Assembly: GCF_001942305.1 (NCBI RefSeq)
Contig: NZ_MKKE01000041.1
Coordinates: forward strand, 1-34,168
DNA length: 34,168 nucleotides
DNA from: Saccharomonospora sp. CUA-673
GTDB lineage: Bacteria; Actinomycetota; Actinomycetes; Mycobacteriales; Pseudonocardiaceae
Direction of reading: 5' to 3'
Shown: positions 8,478 to 16,288 of the stretch, piece by piece
Layout: every line of letters starts with the position of its first letter
How positions within the stretch are numbered: the stretch's first letter is position 1
Notes under the pieces: generated by a model
Told to the model about the DNA's origin: nothing
The model's input: the letters and a program-made list of their open reading frames with translations, nothing else
Database searches by the model: none
Made by a program: the position numbers and the translations under genes

Positions 8478-9559
8478 GCTGGGAGTTCGACCACGTCACG
8501 CTCGGCCAGCGGGTGCGTTTCGGCACGGGGAAGGTCGCCGAGAACGTCGCGGCCGAGGTGGCCCTGTTCGACGCGCGGCGGGTGTTGCTCGTGGCCGCCG
8601 AGGCCGAGGACGAACCGGCCCGCCGCGCGACCGCGGACATCGACGTCGCCGCGCGGTGCGCCGACGTGCGCCCGCACGTGCCCGTCGACAACGCCCACCG
8701 TGCGCGCGAACAGGCCGTCGAGACCGGTGCCGACCTGCTGCTCAGCGTCGGCGGCGGGTCGACGACGGGCCTGGCGAAGGCGATCGCGCTGACCAGCGGC
8801 CTGCCGATCGTCGCCGTGCCCACCACCTACGCCGGCTCCGAGGCGACCAACGTGTGGGGCCTGACCGAGCACGCGCGCAAGACCACCGGCAGCGACGACC
8901 GGGTGCTGCCCGCCACCGTCGTCTACGACGCCGAACTCACGCTGTCCCTACCCGTCGAACTGTCGGTGACCTCCGGCTGCAACGCCCTCGCCCACTGCGT
9001 GGACTCGATGTGGGCACCGCGCACCGACCCGATCGACCAGGCGCTCGCCGTGGAGGGGATCCGCGCGCTCGCCGCCGGACTCCGCGCGGTCGGGCAGGAC
9101 CCCGCCGGCGTCGACGGGCGCGAACGGATGCTGTACGGCGCGTACCTGGCCGCCGTCGCGTTCGCCTCCGCCGGATCCGGGCTGCACCACAAGATCTGCC
9201 ACGTCCTCGGCGGCGCCTACGACCTGCCGCACGCCGCGACCCACACCGCGGTGCTGCCGTACGTCCTGGCGTTCAACGGTCCACATGCGACGGACGCGGC
9301 CATGCGGATCGCCACTGCGTTCGGCGGCGCTGCCGATGCCGACGGCGCGGTGGCCGGGTTGCTCGCGTTGTACGACGAGCTCGGTGCATCGCACGCGTTG
9401 CGGGAGGCCGGTCTCGCCGAGGACGTGATCGCCGAGGCCGCCGGACTGGTCCTGCCCGTCGTGCCGGCCGGCAACCCGCGCCCGGTGAGCGAGGCCGACC
9501 TGACTGCGCTGCTCACCGCCGCGTGGGCAGGCCGGGACCCGACGAGCCTGCGACCCTGA
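8474..9559 (+). CDS. Maleylacetate reductase (iron-alcohol-dehydrogenase fold)
   Basis: The 361-residue product starts at ATG 8474 with a four-base ATGA overlap onto the monooxygenase gene. The nucleotide-binding SVGGGSTTGLAKA and VPTTYAGSEATNVWG are hallmarks of maleylacetate reductases. The downstream metal-site region GLHHKICHVLGG and PHAATHTAVLPYVLAFN is also typical of this branch of the family. The enzyme reduces maleylacetate to 3-oxoadipate with NAD(P)H, which then enters the beta-ketoadipate pathway. Its neighbours fit exactly: a phenol hydroxylase before and a hydroxyquinol dioxygenase after. No 3-oxoadipate-processing genes are in the window, so those steps must be encoded elsewhere. 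Confidence 0.92.
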   Translation: MSWEFDHVTLGQRVRFGTGKVAENVAAEVALFDARRVLLVAAEAEDEPARRATADIDVAARCADVRPHVPVDNAHRAREQAVETGADLLLSVGGGSTTGLAKAIALTSGLPIVAVPTTYAGSEATNVWGLTEHARKTTGSDDRVLPATVVYDAELTLSLPVELSVTSGCNALAHCVDSMWAPRTDPIDQALAVEGIRALAAGLRAVGQDPAGVDGRERMLYGAYLAAVAFASAGSGLHHKICHVLGGAYDLPHAATHTAVLPYVLAFNGPHATDAAMRIATAFGGAADADGAVAGLLALYDELGASHALREAGLAEDVIAEAAGLVLPVVPAGNPRPVSEADLTALLTAAWAGRDPTSLRP

Positions 9560-9642
9560 CCCGAACGAGACCGTTACCTGAACGCGCCGACCCGAACAGC
9601 GCCGACCCGAATTCCGCTGTGAGCCGAGAGGACCGCCCCGCC

Positions 9643-10581
9643 ATGAGCACCACCGACGAGCCCACCACCGGCGCCGACCAGCAGGGGATCGAACAGCAGC
9701 GGATCGAGCAGCGACTGGTCGACGAGGTTGCCGCCTCGTTCGCCGGGGCGCAGGACGTGCGGCTGCGCACGGTGCTCGAATCGCTGACCCGGCACCTGCA
9801 CGCCTTCATCCGCGACGTGCGGCTCACCGAGGACGAGTGGAAGCAGGCCATCGACTTCCTGACCGCCGTCGGCCACATCACCGACGACCGGCGCCAGGAG
9901 TTCATCCTGCTGTCCGACGTGCTCGGCGCGTCCATGCAGACCATCGCCGTGAACAACCCGGTCCAGGACGGGCCGCGGGGCGGGGCGACCGAGGCGACCG
10001 TGTTCGGGCCGTTCTTCGTGGAGGACGCGCCGCTGATCGAACCCGGCGGCGACCTCGCGGGAGGTGCGGCCGGACAGCCGTGCTGGGTCGAGGGCACGGT
10101 CCGCGACCTCGACGGCACGCCCGTGCCCGGTGCGCGGATCGAGGTGTGGGAGGCCGACGACGACGGCCGCTACGACGTGCAGTACGACGACGGCCGCGTG
10201 GCCGGCCGGGGACACCTGTTCTCGGGCGAGGACGGGACGTTCCGCTTCTGGTGCGTGACGCCCACGCCGTACCCGATCCCGCACGACGGCCCGGTCGGCA
10301 GGCTTCTGGAGGCCGCGGGACGGTCGCCGATGCGCGCCGCCCACCTGCACTTCATGGTCACGGCCGAGAACCTGCGCACGCTCGTCACGCACATCTTCGT
10401 CGAGGGCGACGAGCAGCTCGCCGTCGGCGACGCCGTGTTCGGCGTCAAGGACTCGCTGGTGCAGCGGTTCGTCCAGCAGCCCGCGGGCACGCCCACGCCC
10501 GACGGGCGCGATCTGGGCGAGCGCTCCTGGGCGCGGGTGCAGTTCGACATCGTGCTCGCCCCGGCCGCCACCGACGGCTGA
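9643..10581 (+). CDS. Hydroxyquinol 1,2-dioxygenase (intradiol)
   Basis: The 312-residue protein has the N-terminal helical domain of catechol-type intradiol dioxygenases (RLTEDEWKQAIDFLTAVGHIT) followed by the beta-sandwich catalytic domain. Likely Fe(III) ligands are tyrosines in DGRYDVQYDD and TPYPIPHDGP and two histidines in RAAHLHFMV. PIPHDGPVG and AAHLHFMVTAENLRTLVTHIF resemble hydroxyquinol rather than catechol dioxygenases. The enzyme opens hydroxyquinol (1,2,4-trihydroxybenzene) to maleylacetate, the substrate of the reductase encoded just upstream. ATG 9643 is chosen because AGAGGA lies about ten bases before it; an in-frame GTG at 9619 would add eight residues. An 83-bp gap separates it from the previous stop. 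Confidence 0.92.
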   Translation: MSTTDEPTTGADQQGIEQQRIEQRLVDEVAASFAGAQDVRLRTVLESLTRHLHAFIRDVRLTEDEWKQAIDFLTAVGHITDDRRQEFILLSDVLGASMQTIAVNNPVQDGPRGGATEATVFGPFFVEDAPLIEPGGDLAGGAAGQPCWVEGTVRDLDGTPVPGARIEVWEADDDGRYDVQYDDGRVAGRGHLFSGEDGTFRFWCVTPTPYPIPHDGPVGRLLEAAGRSPMRAAHLHFMVTAENLRTLVTHIFVEGDEQLAVGDAVFGVKDSLVQRFVQQPAGTPTPDGRDLGERSWARVQFDIVLAPAATDG

Positions 10582-10930
10582 GCGCGGCACCGGGTGGGCG
10601 GGCGCCGATCCGGTGTCCCAATTCACAGAACCTCACCCAGTGGTGAATGCCCTCCTCGGCCGTCCGGCGACAGCTTTCCGGCACCGATCTTTTGTTTCTG
10701 GCTGAGAAAATAGAAGTAATCCCAGCTCGCTTCTCGCTGGTGGGGAATTCTCTCGATTACTGCATGCGAAGCCGCAGGTCAAGTCGCTTCCCAGGGCTCG
10801 GATGATTGTGGAAAACGGCTAAAATAAATGCGACGCTCGTCGCCTGGCCGCTTTCCGTCTCCGGCATCGTCGCTGTGGGGCCGATGCGGCTGCCCTTGCT
10901 GTCACCGTCCCCATCGGAAGGCTGGAGAAG
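10582..10930 (+). promoter_or_regulatory. Intergenic region upstream of the sulfonate-type ABC operon
   Basis: This 349-bp non-coding stretch is less GC-rich than its surroundings, especially around 10690-10830. It begins with a weak hairpin behind the dioxygenase gene (CACCGG at 10588-10593, CCGGTG at 10610-10615). TAAAAT at 10820-10825 is a possible -10 for the ABC operon, without a good -35. GGAG at 10924-10927 is the ribosome site of the next gene. I looked for a sulfur-related riboswitch and did not recognise one. Confidence 0.35.
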
Positions 10931-11995
10931 TTGAGCTTGTCGAAGAAACGCCGTCTTCTGTCCGCGGCAGCGGTCGGGCTCGCGGCCTGCCTCGTGGCGA
11001 CCGGATGCACGCGCGCCGACGAGAACACCGCCACCGAACTCGAGGACCAGGGCCCCGCCGACGAGGTCCGCCTCGGATACTTCCCCAACGTCACGCACGC
11101 GCCCGCGATCATCGGCCTCGAGCGCGGGCACTTCGAGGACGAACTCGGCGACACGCAACTGACGAGCCAGACGTTCAACTCCGGCACCGAGGAGGTGAAC
11201 GCGCTGCTGGGCGGATCGCTCGACATCGGCTACATCGGTTCGGCCCCCGCCATCAACGCGTTCACCAAGTCCGAGGGGCGGATCCAGGTCGTCTCCGGTG
11301 CCGTCGCGGGCGGCGCGCAGCTCGTCGTCGACCCCGAGATCACCGAGCCCGAGGACCTCAAGGGCAAGACGATCGCCACGCCGTCCCTGGGCAACACCCA
11401 GGACGTCGCCCTCAAGAAGTGGCTCGACGAGGAAGGCCTCACCGGCGAGGTGAACGTCGCCAACCTCGACAACCCGCAGACGTTCGACGCCTTCCGCGGC
11501 GGCGAGGTCGACGGCGGCTGGCTGCCCGAGCCGTGGTCCTCGCGGCTCGTCGAGGACGCCGACGCCGAGGTGCTCGTCGACGAGGAGGACCTCTGGCCCG
11601 ACGGGAAGTTCCCGACGACCGTGATGCTCGTGCGCACCGAGTTCCTCCAGCAGCACCCGGAGACCGTGCGCGCCATGGTCAAGGGCTCGCTCGACGCGGC
11701 GAACTGGGGACGCGACAACGCCGACGAGGCCAAGGACGTCGTCGACGAGGGAATCCGCAACGTCACCGGCAGCGACCTGCCCGGCCCGGTGCTGGACCGC
11801 GCGTTCGAGAACCTCGAGCTGACCGCCGACCCCATCTCGTCGACCTACGAGCAACTGGCCCACGACTCCGTGACCGCCGGCGTGGTCGACGAGGCCGTCG
11901 ACCTGCACGGATTCCTCGACCTGCGGCTGCTCAACGAACTGCAGGAACAGGCGGACGAACCGCCCGTCGAGGCAGCCGGACTGCAAGCCGAGTAG
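10931..11995 (+). CDS. ssuA: ABC transporter substrate-binding lipoprotein, SsuA/TauA/NitT type
   Basis: The 354-residue product begins at TTG 10931 behind GGAG. A signal peptide (KKRRLLSAAAVGLAACL) ends in a lipobox with Cys26 (VATGC), so the protein should be anchored to the membrane outer face. The mature part has the periplasmic-binding-like-II pattern of sulfonate/nitrate/taurine binders: VRLGYFPNVTHAPAIIGLERG, a GSLDIGYIGSAPAINAF loop and GGWLPEPWSSRL. It forms an operon with the ATPase and permease that follow. Sulfonates are the most likely cargo by family, but no desulfonating monooxygenase is nearby, so nitrate, taurine or another organic anion is possible. Confidence 0.75.
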   Translation: MSLSKKRRLLSAAAVGLAACLVATGCTRADENTATELEDQGPADEVRLGYFPNVTHAPAIIGLERGHFEDELGDTQLTSQTFNSGTEEVNALLGGSLDIGYIGSAPAINAFTKSEGRIQVVSGAVAGGAQLVVDPEITEPEDLKGKTIATPSLGNTQDVALKKWLDEEGLTGEVNVANLDNPQTFDAFRGGEVDGGWLPEPWSSRLVEDADAEVLVDEEDLWPDGKFPTTVMLVRTEFLQQHPETVRAMVKGSLDAANWGRDNADEAKDVVDEGIRNVTGSDLPGPVLDRAFENLELTADPISSTYEQLAHDSVTAGVVDEAVDLHGFLDLRLLNELQEQADEPPVEAAGLQAE

Positions 11996-12022
11996 CGCCC
12001 CACGACCGACAGGGAGAAGCCG

Positions 12023-12820
12023 ATGAGCGTGACACTGGATCAGCCGGAGCTGGCGACCTCGACCGACGTCGCCGTGCAACTGTCGGGCGTGGCCAAGGTC
12101 TTCGGCCACGGCCGGGACGCCGTCACCGCACTCGAGAACGTGGACCTGACCGTCGCGCCGGGCGAGTTCGTCTGCCTGCTCGGCGCCTCCGGGTGCGGCA
12201 AGTCGACGATGCTGAACCTCGTCGCCGACCTCGACGCACCGACCACCGGCACGGTCACCCGCAACACCACGCGGCCCGCCGTGATGTTCCAGGACCCGGC
12301 GCTGATGCCGTGGCTGACCGCGGGCCGCAACGTCGAACTTGCCCTGCGGCTGGCCGGTTTCCCGCGCACGGGCCGCAAGGAGAAGGCCTCCGAGCTGCTG
12401 CAGCTCGTCCGCCTCGAGGGCCAGGAACGCAAGCGTCCGCACGAGCTGTCCGGTGGTATGCGCCAGCGCGTCGCGTTGGCCCGCTCGCTGGCCAGCACCC
12501 ACCGCACCGACGGTGAGGACCGTCCGTCGCTGCTGCTCATGGACGAGCCGTTCGCGGCGCTGGACGCCATGACCAAGGACGTCATGCAGGGCGAACTGCT
12601 GCGGATCCACGCGGCCCTGCAGTCGTCGGTGCTGTTCGTGACCCACGACGTGCGCGAGGCGGTGCGGCTCGGCCGGCGCATCGTGCTGCTGTCCTCGCGC
12701 CCCGGCCGCGTCGTGCGCGAATGGACCAACACCACCGACGGCCACAACCCCGAACTCGTCGACGAGATCAACGCGAAGCTGCGCGAGGTGATCAGCACAC
12801 ATGCCCGCAAGTCCGCCTGA
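12023..12820 (+). CDS. ssuB: ABC transporter ATPase, SsuB/TauB type
   Basis: This 265-residue ATPase has Walker A GASGCGKST (about 56-64), a Q-loop in VMFQDPALMPWLT, the signature LSGGMRQR, Walker B LLLMDEPFAALD and the H-loop FVTHDVREA. The ALMPW and EAVRLGRRIVLLSSRPGRV stretches are typical of ATPases of the nitrate/sulfonate/taurine importers. It sits 27 bases after the binding-protein gene with AGGGAGAA as ribosome site. Its last 20 bases overlap the permease gene, so translation of the two is coupled. Confidence 0.85.
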   Translation: MSVTLDQPELATSTDVAVQLSGVAKVFGHGRDAVTALENVDLTVAPGEFVCLLGASGCGKSTMLNLVADLDAPTTGTVTRNTTRPAVMFQDPALMPWLTAGRNVELALRLAGFPRTGRKEKASELLQLVRLEGQERKRPHELSGGMRQRVALARSLASTHRTDGEDRPSLLLMDEPFAALDAMTKDVMQGELLRIHAALQSSVLFVTHDVREAVRLGRRIVLLSSRPGRVVREWTNTTDGHNPELVDEINAKLREVISTHARKSA

Positions 12821-13679
12821 CAACGATCTCGCCGCAGTCAGCGCGGGCCTCGACGCACTCGACGCGCCCACGGCGGTCAAACGGCCGCCGCTGTGGAAAC
12901 GGCTGTCCAAGAGCCTGCTGCCGCCGCTGGTGACGATCGGCATCGTCATCGCCGTGTGGCAGGTGCTGTGGGCCAGTGCGATGTGGCCCGAGTTCAAACT
13001 GCCCGCCCCGCTCGACGTGTGGGGCGAGTTCTGGACCACCGCCAGCAGCGGTGAACTGCTCGAGGTCGTGTGGACCTCCATCCACCGCGCCGTGCTCGGC
13101 TTCCTCGCCGGCGTCGCGATCGGCACGCCGCTGGGGCTGCTCGTCGCGCGCGTGTGGTTCGTGCGCGCCGCGATCGGACCGCTGCTGATCGGCCTGCAGA
13201 GCCTGCCGTCGGTCGCGTGGGTGCCGGCCGCGATCCTGTGGTTCGGCATCAACGACGCCGCGATCTACTTCGTCGTGCTGCTCGGCTCGGTGCCGTCGAT
13301 CGCCAACGGCCTCGTCGCCGGCATCGACCAGGTGCCGCCGATGCTGCCGCGCGCGGGCAAGGTGATGGGCGCGGGCCGGCTCCAATCCGCCCGGTTCATC
13401 CTGCTGCCCGCCGCGCTGCCCGGGTACCTCGCGGGTCTGAAGCAGGGTTGGGCGTTCTCGTGGCGCTCGCTCATGGCCGCCGAGCTGATCGCGATCTCCC
13501 CGCAGCTGGGCGTGGGACTCGGCGCGTACCTGAGTCACGGGCAGGACTTCAACGACATGCCCAAGGTGCTCGCCGCGATCTTCCTCATCCTGATCGTGGG
13601 TGTCGGTATCGACCTGCTCGTCTTCCGGCCACTCGAACGCTCGGTCCTGCACGCCAGAGGCCTGACCTCAGGCGTCTGA
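12801..13679 (+). CDS. ssuC: ABC transporter permease, SsuC/TauC type
   Basis: The 292-residue membrane protein starts at ATG 12801 inside the end of the ATPase gene. A short polar N-terminus precedes about six membrane segments, the first being LLPPLVTIGIVIAVWQVLW. The permease coupling motif appears as MGAGRLQSARFILLPAALPGYLAGLKQG, and LQSLPSVAWVPAAILWFG is characteristic of sulfonate/taurine-type permeases. It completes a three-gene importer with the preceding binding protein and ATPase. Directly after its stop begins 21-bp array 2 rather than a recognisable hairpin terminator. Confidence 0.85.
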   Translation: MPASPPDNDLAAVSAGLDALDAPTAVKRPPLWKRLSKSLLPPLVTIGIVIAVWQVLWASAMWPEFKLPAPLDVWGEFWTTASSGELLEVVWTSIHRAVLGFLAGVAIGTPLGLLVARVWFVRAAIGPLLIGLQSLPSVAWVPAAILWFGINDAAIYFVVLLGSVPSIANGLVAGIDQVPPMLPRAGKVMGAGRLQSARFILLPAALPGYLAGLKQGWAFSWRSLMAAELIAISPQLGVGLGAYLSHGQDFNDMPKVLAAIFLILIVGVGIDLLVFRPLERSVLHARGLTSGV

Positions 13680-13680
13680 C

Positions 13681-13764
13681 CGCGGCCGTGTCAGCACCTG
13701 GCGTCGCCGTGTCAGCAGTTCGCGTCGCCGTGTTGGCATTCCGCGGTGTGGTGTTGTCAGGAGC
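13681..13764 (+). repeat. 21-bp tandem array 2 (four units)
   Basis: GTGTCAGC, GTGTCAGC, GTGTTGGC and GTGTTGTC recur at 13688, 13709, 13730 and 13751, exactly 21 bases apart. The core is CGTCGCCGTGTYRGCA. The array starts two bases after the permease stop and reads in the sense direction of that operon. It fills the gap between two convergent genes. The distal units drift to GTGTTGGC and GTGTTGTC, the same polarity as in arrays 3 and 4. Confidence 0.85.
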
Positions 13765-13771
13765 GGCTGGG

Positions 13772-14197
13772 TCAGGACAGGGCCGTGGCCAGGCGGCCGC
13801 CGACGTCGCGTAGCTCCTGCGCGTCGGCGGCCACGCCCGGTGTCCACGGCAGGGTCAGCTGGTCCCGGGCATCGCGGTAGCGCGGGGTCACGTGCAGGTG
13901 GAAGTGGAACACCGTCTGCCAGGCGTCGGCGCCGCAGCAGTTCAGCAGGTTCACCCCGTCGGCGCCGAGCTCGTCGACCAGGGCCCGCGCGACGCGTTGC
14001 GCCGTGCGGGTCGTCGCCGACAGATCGTCGGCGGGGATGTCCAGCAGGTCGCGGCTGTGCTGCTTCGGCACCACCAGCACGTGCCCCGGCGTCGCGGGGT
14101 TGATGTCCATGAAGGCCTGCGTCGTGTCGTCCTCGGCCACGGTCACCCCGGGCGCCGTACCGGCGACGATCCCGCAGAACACGCACTGCTCATTCAT
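13772..14197 (-). CDS. HIT-family nucleotide hydrolase (HINT/histidine triad)
   Basis: The 141-residue protein starts MNEQCVFCGIVAG, the usual opening of HINT-type HIT proteins with a CxxC pair, and carries the histidine triad as TVFHFHLHVTPR near residues 95-105. ATPGHVLVVPKQHSRDLLD is also typical. Members hydrolyse nucleoside phosphoramidates or dinucleotides. The start at ATG 14197 is chosen because the CVFCGI opening follows at once. It is read towards the sulfonate operon and lies downstream of the secreted-protein gene with a hairpin between them, so it probably has its own promoter. Confidence 0.9.
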   Translation of the reverse strand: MNEQCVFCGIVAGTAPGVTVAEDDTTQAFMDINPATPGHVLVVPKQHSRDLLDIPADDLSATTRTAQRVARALVDELGADGVNLLNCCGADAWQTVFHFHLHVTPRYRDARDQLTLPWTPGVAADAQELRDVGGRLATALS

Positions 14198-14220
14198 GCC
14201 GCCCGACTGTAGCGGGCCAC

Positions 14221-14263
14221 GGATCCGCGGAGCGCAGGCAACGCGCATGCGCTCCACGGATCC
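14221..14263 (-). terminator. Hairpin terminator behind the small secreted-protein gene
   Basis: GGATCCGCGGAGCGCA (14221-14236) pairs with TGCGCTCCACGGATCC (14248-14263) with one mismatch over 16 bases and an 11-base loop. It lies six bases beyond the stop of the leftward secreted-protein gene. There is no U tract, which is common in actinobacteria. Confidence 0.65.
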
Positions 14264-14269
14264 CGCCGG

Positions 14270-14599
14270 TCAGCACCAGTGCATCGCCGTGGCGTCCACG
14301 AAGGACGGAACGTCGAAGAACACGTAGCCGTCGGCGTTCATCGGCTTGCAGTCGGTCGACATGCCGTTGCTCAGGTCCATCCTGGCCAGGACACCGTCGA
14401 CGTTGCCGCAGCCGGTCACCGTCAGGTGGACACGCTGGTGGAGGTTGCTGGACTCGCCGTGCCACCTGGCCATGCACTGGGCCGCCGCCGTGTCACCGGC
14501 CGTGGTGGATTGCGGTTCGGGAGTGGCGGCAGCCGTACCGGCCGAGACACCGGCGATCAGCGCTGCGGAGGCGACGGTCAGTGCGGTCTTCGCGAACAT
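14270..14599 (-). CDS. Small secreted protein of unknown function
   Basis: The 109-residue product has a clear Sec signal peptide (MFAKTALTVASAALIAGVSA...) with a likely cleavage after ATAAA near residue 26. The mature part of about 83 residues has four cysteines (AAQC, TGCG, TDCK and the C-terminal HWC), which could form two disulfides. I do not recognise the family. It resembles short secreted actinobacterial proteins that lack assigned function. The gene is followed directly by a strong hairpin, and its upstream region borders array 3. Confidence 0.75.
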   Translation of the reverse strand: MFAKTALTVASAALIAGVSAGTAAATPEPQSTTAGDTAAAQCMARWHGESSNLHQRVHLTVTGCGNVDGVLARMDLSNGMSTDCKPMNADGYVFFDVPSFVDATAMHWC

Positions 14600-14707
14600 G
14601 GATGAACCCCTTCTCCTGTGTCGTCGGCCCTGGAGCGGGCGGACGACACCACCGTCGCGCGGCACCGTGGCGATGAGGTGCAATCCGCGTGGTACCGCGT
14701 GACGTGG

Positions 14708-14812
14708 GATGCCAACACGGCGCCGGGAACTGCTGACACGGCGACGCAGGATGCTGACACGGCGACGCAGGATGCTGACACGGCGACGTGGGGTGCTGAC
14801 ACGGCGACGTTA
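14708..14812 (-). repeat. 21-bp tandem array 3 (five units)
   Basis: On the plus strand ACACGG recurs at 14715, 14736, 14757, 14778 and 14799, exactly 21 bases apart. Read on the minus strand, four units carry CGTCGCCGTGTCAGCA or a near copy and the distal unit drifts to GTGTTGGC. The array begins at the stop codon of the leftward ABC-PPOX gene, in the sense direction of that operon. It is the most regular of the four arrays. Confidence 0.88.
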
Positions 14813-16270
14813 CGGCGTGCGGTGGGCGTCTCGGGTGGCGGCGTGGGCCTTCAGGAGGGCGCCGGTGGTGGGGAGGCCCTCCGGCGACGGCCAGGTGGCG
14901 GGGTCCCACAGCTTCGACCGCGCGAACGCACGTCCACAGTGGACGAACACCTCGCGCACCGTGACGACGACGGCCAGCTCCGGCGGGGTCCCTTTCACCG
15001 CGAACCGTTCGAGCACCTCGGGATCGCGGACGATGGCGGCCGTTCCGTTGACGCGCACCGTGTGGTCGGTGCCCGGCACGAGGAACAGCATCCCGACATG
15101 CGGGTTGCGCAGCATGTTCCGCATGCTGTCGACCCGCCGGTTGCCCGGCCGGTCGGCGAACGCGATGGTCCGCTCGTCGAGCACGAGCGCCCCGGCGCCC
15201 TCGTCGCCCCGCGGCGACACCTCCACGGTGCCCTCGCGCGAGCCCGACGCCAGCAGGAACAGCGGGGACGCCTCGAGGAACCGCCGCGTCTCGGCGTCGA
15301 GCGCGGGCGCGGCCTTGTCGCTGATCACCTCGACCGGCTCCTCGACCACCTCCCGCAGCTCCGCCTCCGACGCCACGACAGCATTGCCGGCGGACCCCGC
15401 CGCCCCCGCAGCCGACCCGGTCCCGGAACCGGAGGCCGGCGACTCCGCGGCATCCGCGGCATCCGCGGCATCGGCGACCCGGTTCCGGCCGATCGGCACG
15501 ACGAGCGGGGTGTGCGACACGGGGTCGTCGATCACCCGGCAGGGCATGGCGAACACGTCCCGCACCAGGTCCTCGGTGACGACCGCGCGCGGCGCGCCCT
15601 CGGCGACGAGCGTGCCCTCGGACAGCACCACCAGATGGTCGGCATAGCGGGTCGCGAGGTTGAGGTCGTGCAGCACGGCCACGATGGTCGTGCCCTCGGC
15701 GCGGTTGAGATCGGCCAGCAGGTCCAACACCTCGACCTGGTGCGTGACGTCGAGGAACGTCGTCGGCTCGTCGAGCAGCAGCACCCCGGTGCGCTGCGCG
15801 AGTGCCATGGCGATCCACACCCGTTGCCGCTGCCCGCCGGACAGCTCGTCGACGGAGCGCTCGGCGAGGTCGAGCGTGTCGGTCGCGCGCATCGCGTCGG
15901 CCACGGCCTGTTCGTCGGCGTCCGACCAGCGTCCGAACCACCCCTGGTGGGGGCTGCGGCCACGGCCCACGAGGTCGGTCACCGTGATGCCCTCGGGAGC
16001 CGTCGGCGACTGGGGCAGCACGCCCAGCTTCACCGCGACGTCGCGGCTCGGCAGCGTGTGGATGCTCTTGCCGTCCAGATAGGCCGCGCCGGACGAGGGC
16101 CGCAGCAGCCGGGCCATGCCGCGCAGCAGCGTCGACTTGCCGCACGCGTTGGGGCCCACGATGACGGTGAACCCGCCGGGCGGCACGGTCACCGACAGTC
16201 CGTCGACGACCGTGCGTTCGCCGTAGCCGAGCGTGATGTCCTCGGTGTGCACGGTGGACGTGCCCCGCAT
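14810..16270 (-). CDS. Iron-siderophore ABC ATPase fused to a PPOX-type flavoprotein domain
   Basis: Residues 1-262 form a FepC-type ATPase: Walker A GPNACGKST (39-47), signature LSGGQRQR (143-150), Walker B VLLLDEPT (163-170) and the H-loop VLHDLN. A low-complexity linker (about 266-298, Ala/Asp/Gly/Ser rich, encoded partly by 9-bp repeats) leads to a second domain at about 304-486. This domain has SPRGDEGAGALVLDERTIAF, DRPGNRRVDSMRNMLRNP and REVFVHCGRAF, the pattern of pyridoxamine-phosphate-oxidase-like FMN proteins. ATPases of this family normally stop near 260-280 residues. The fusion suggests coupling of ferric-siderophore import to reduction or turnover of the ligand, which is inference. 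It is the last gene of the operon and array 3 follows. Confidence 0.85.
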   Translation of the reverse strand: MRGTSTVHTEDITLGYGERTVVDGLSVTVPPGGFTVIVGPNACGKSTLLRGMARLLRPSSGAAYLDGKSIHTLPSRDVAVKLGVLPQSPTAPEGITVTDLVGRGRSPHQGWFGRWSDADEQAVADAMRATDTLDLAERSVDELSGGQRQRVWIAMALAQRTGVLLLDEPTTFLDVTHQVEVLDLLADLNRAEGTTIVAVLHDLNLATRYADHLVVLSEGTLVAEGAPRAVVTEDLVRDVFAMPCRVIDDPVSHTPLVVPIGRNRVADAADAADAAESPASGSGTGSAAGAAGSAGNAVVASEAELREVVEEPVEVISDKAAPALDAETRRFLEASPLFLLASGSREGTVEVSPRGDEGAGALVLDERTIAFADRPGNRRVDSMRNMLRNPHVGMLFLVPGTDHTVRVNGTAAIVRDPEVLERFAVKGTPPELAVVVTVREVFVHCGRAFARSKLWDPATWPSPEGLPTTGALLKAHAATRDAHRTP

Positions 16271-16288
16271 GCCCTGCCCCTTTCCTCG

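Noticed and set aside
10582..10930. SAM-type or other sulfur riboswitch before ssuA
   Set aside because: No conserved core or pairing pattern of the known actinobacterial classes was recognised.
10757..13252. 831-residue frame antisense to the sulfonate operon
   Set aside because: No recognisable motif; opposite strand of three well-supported transporter genes.
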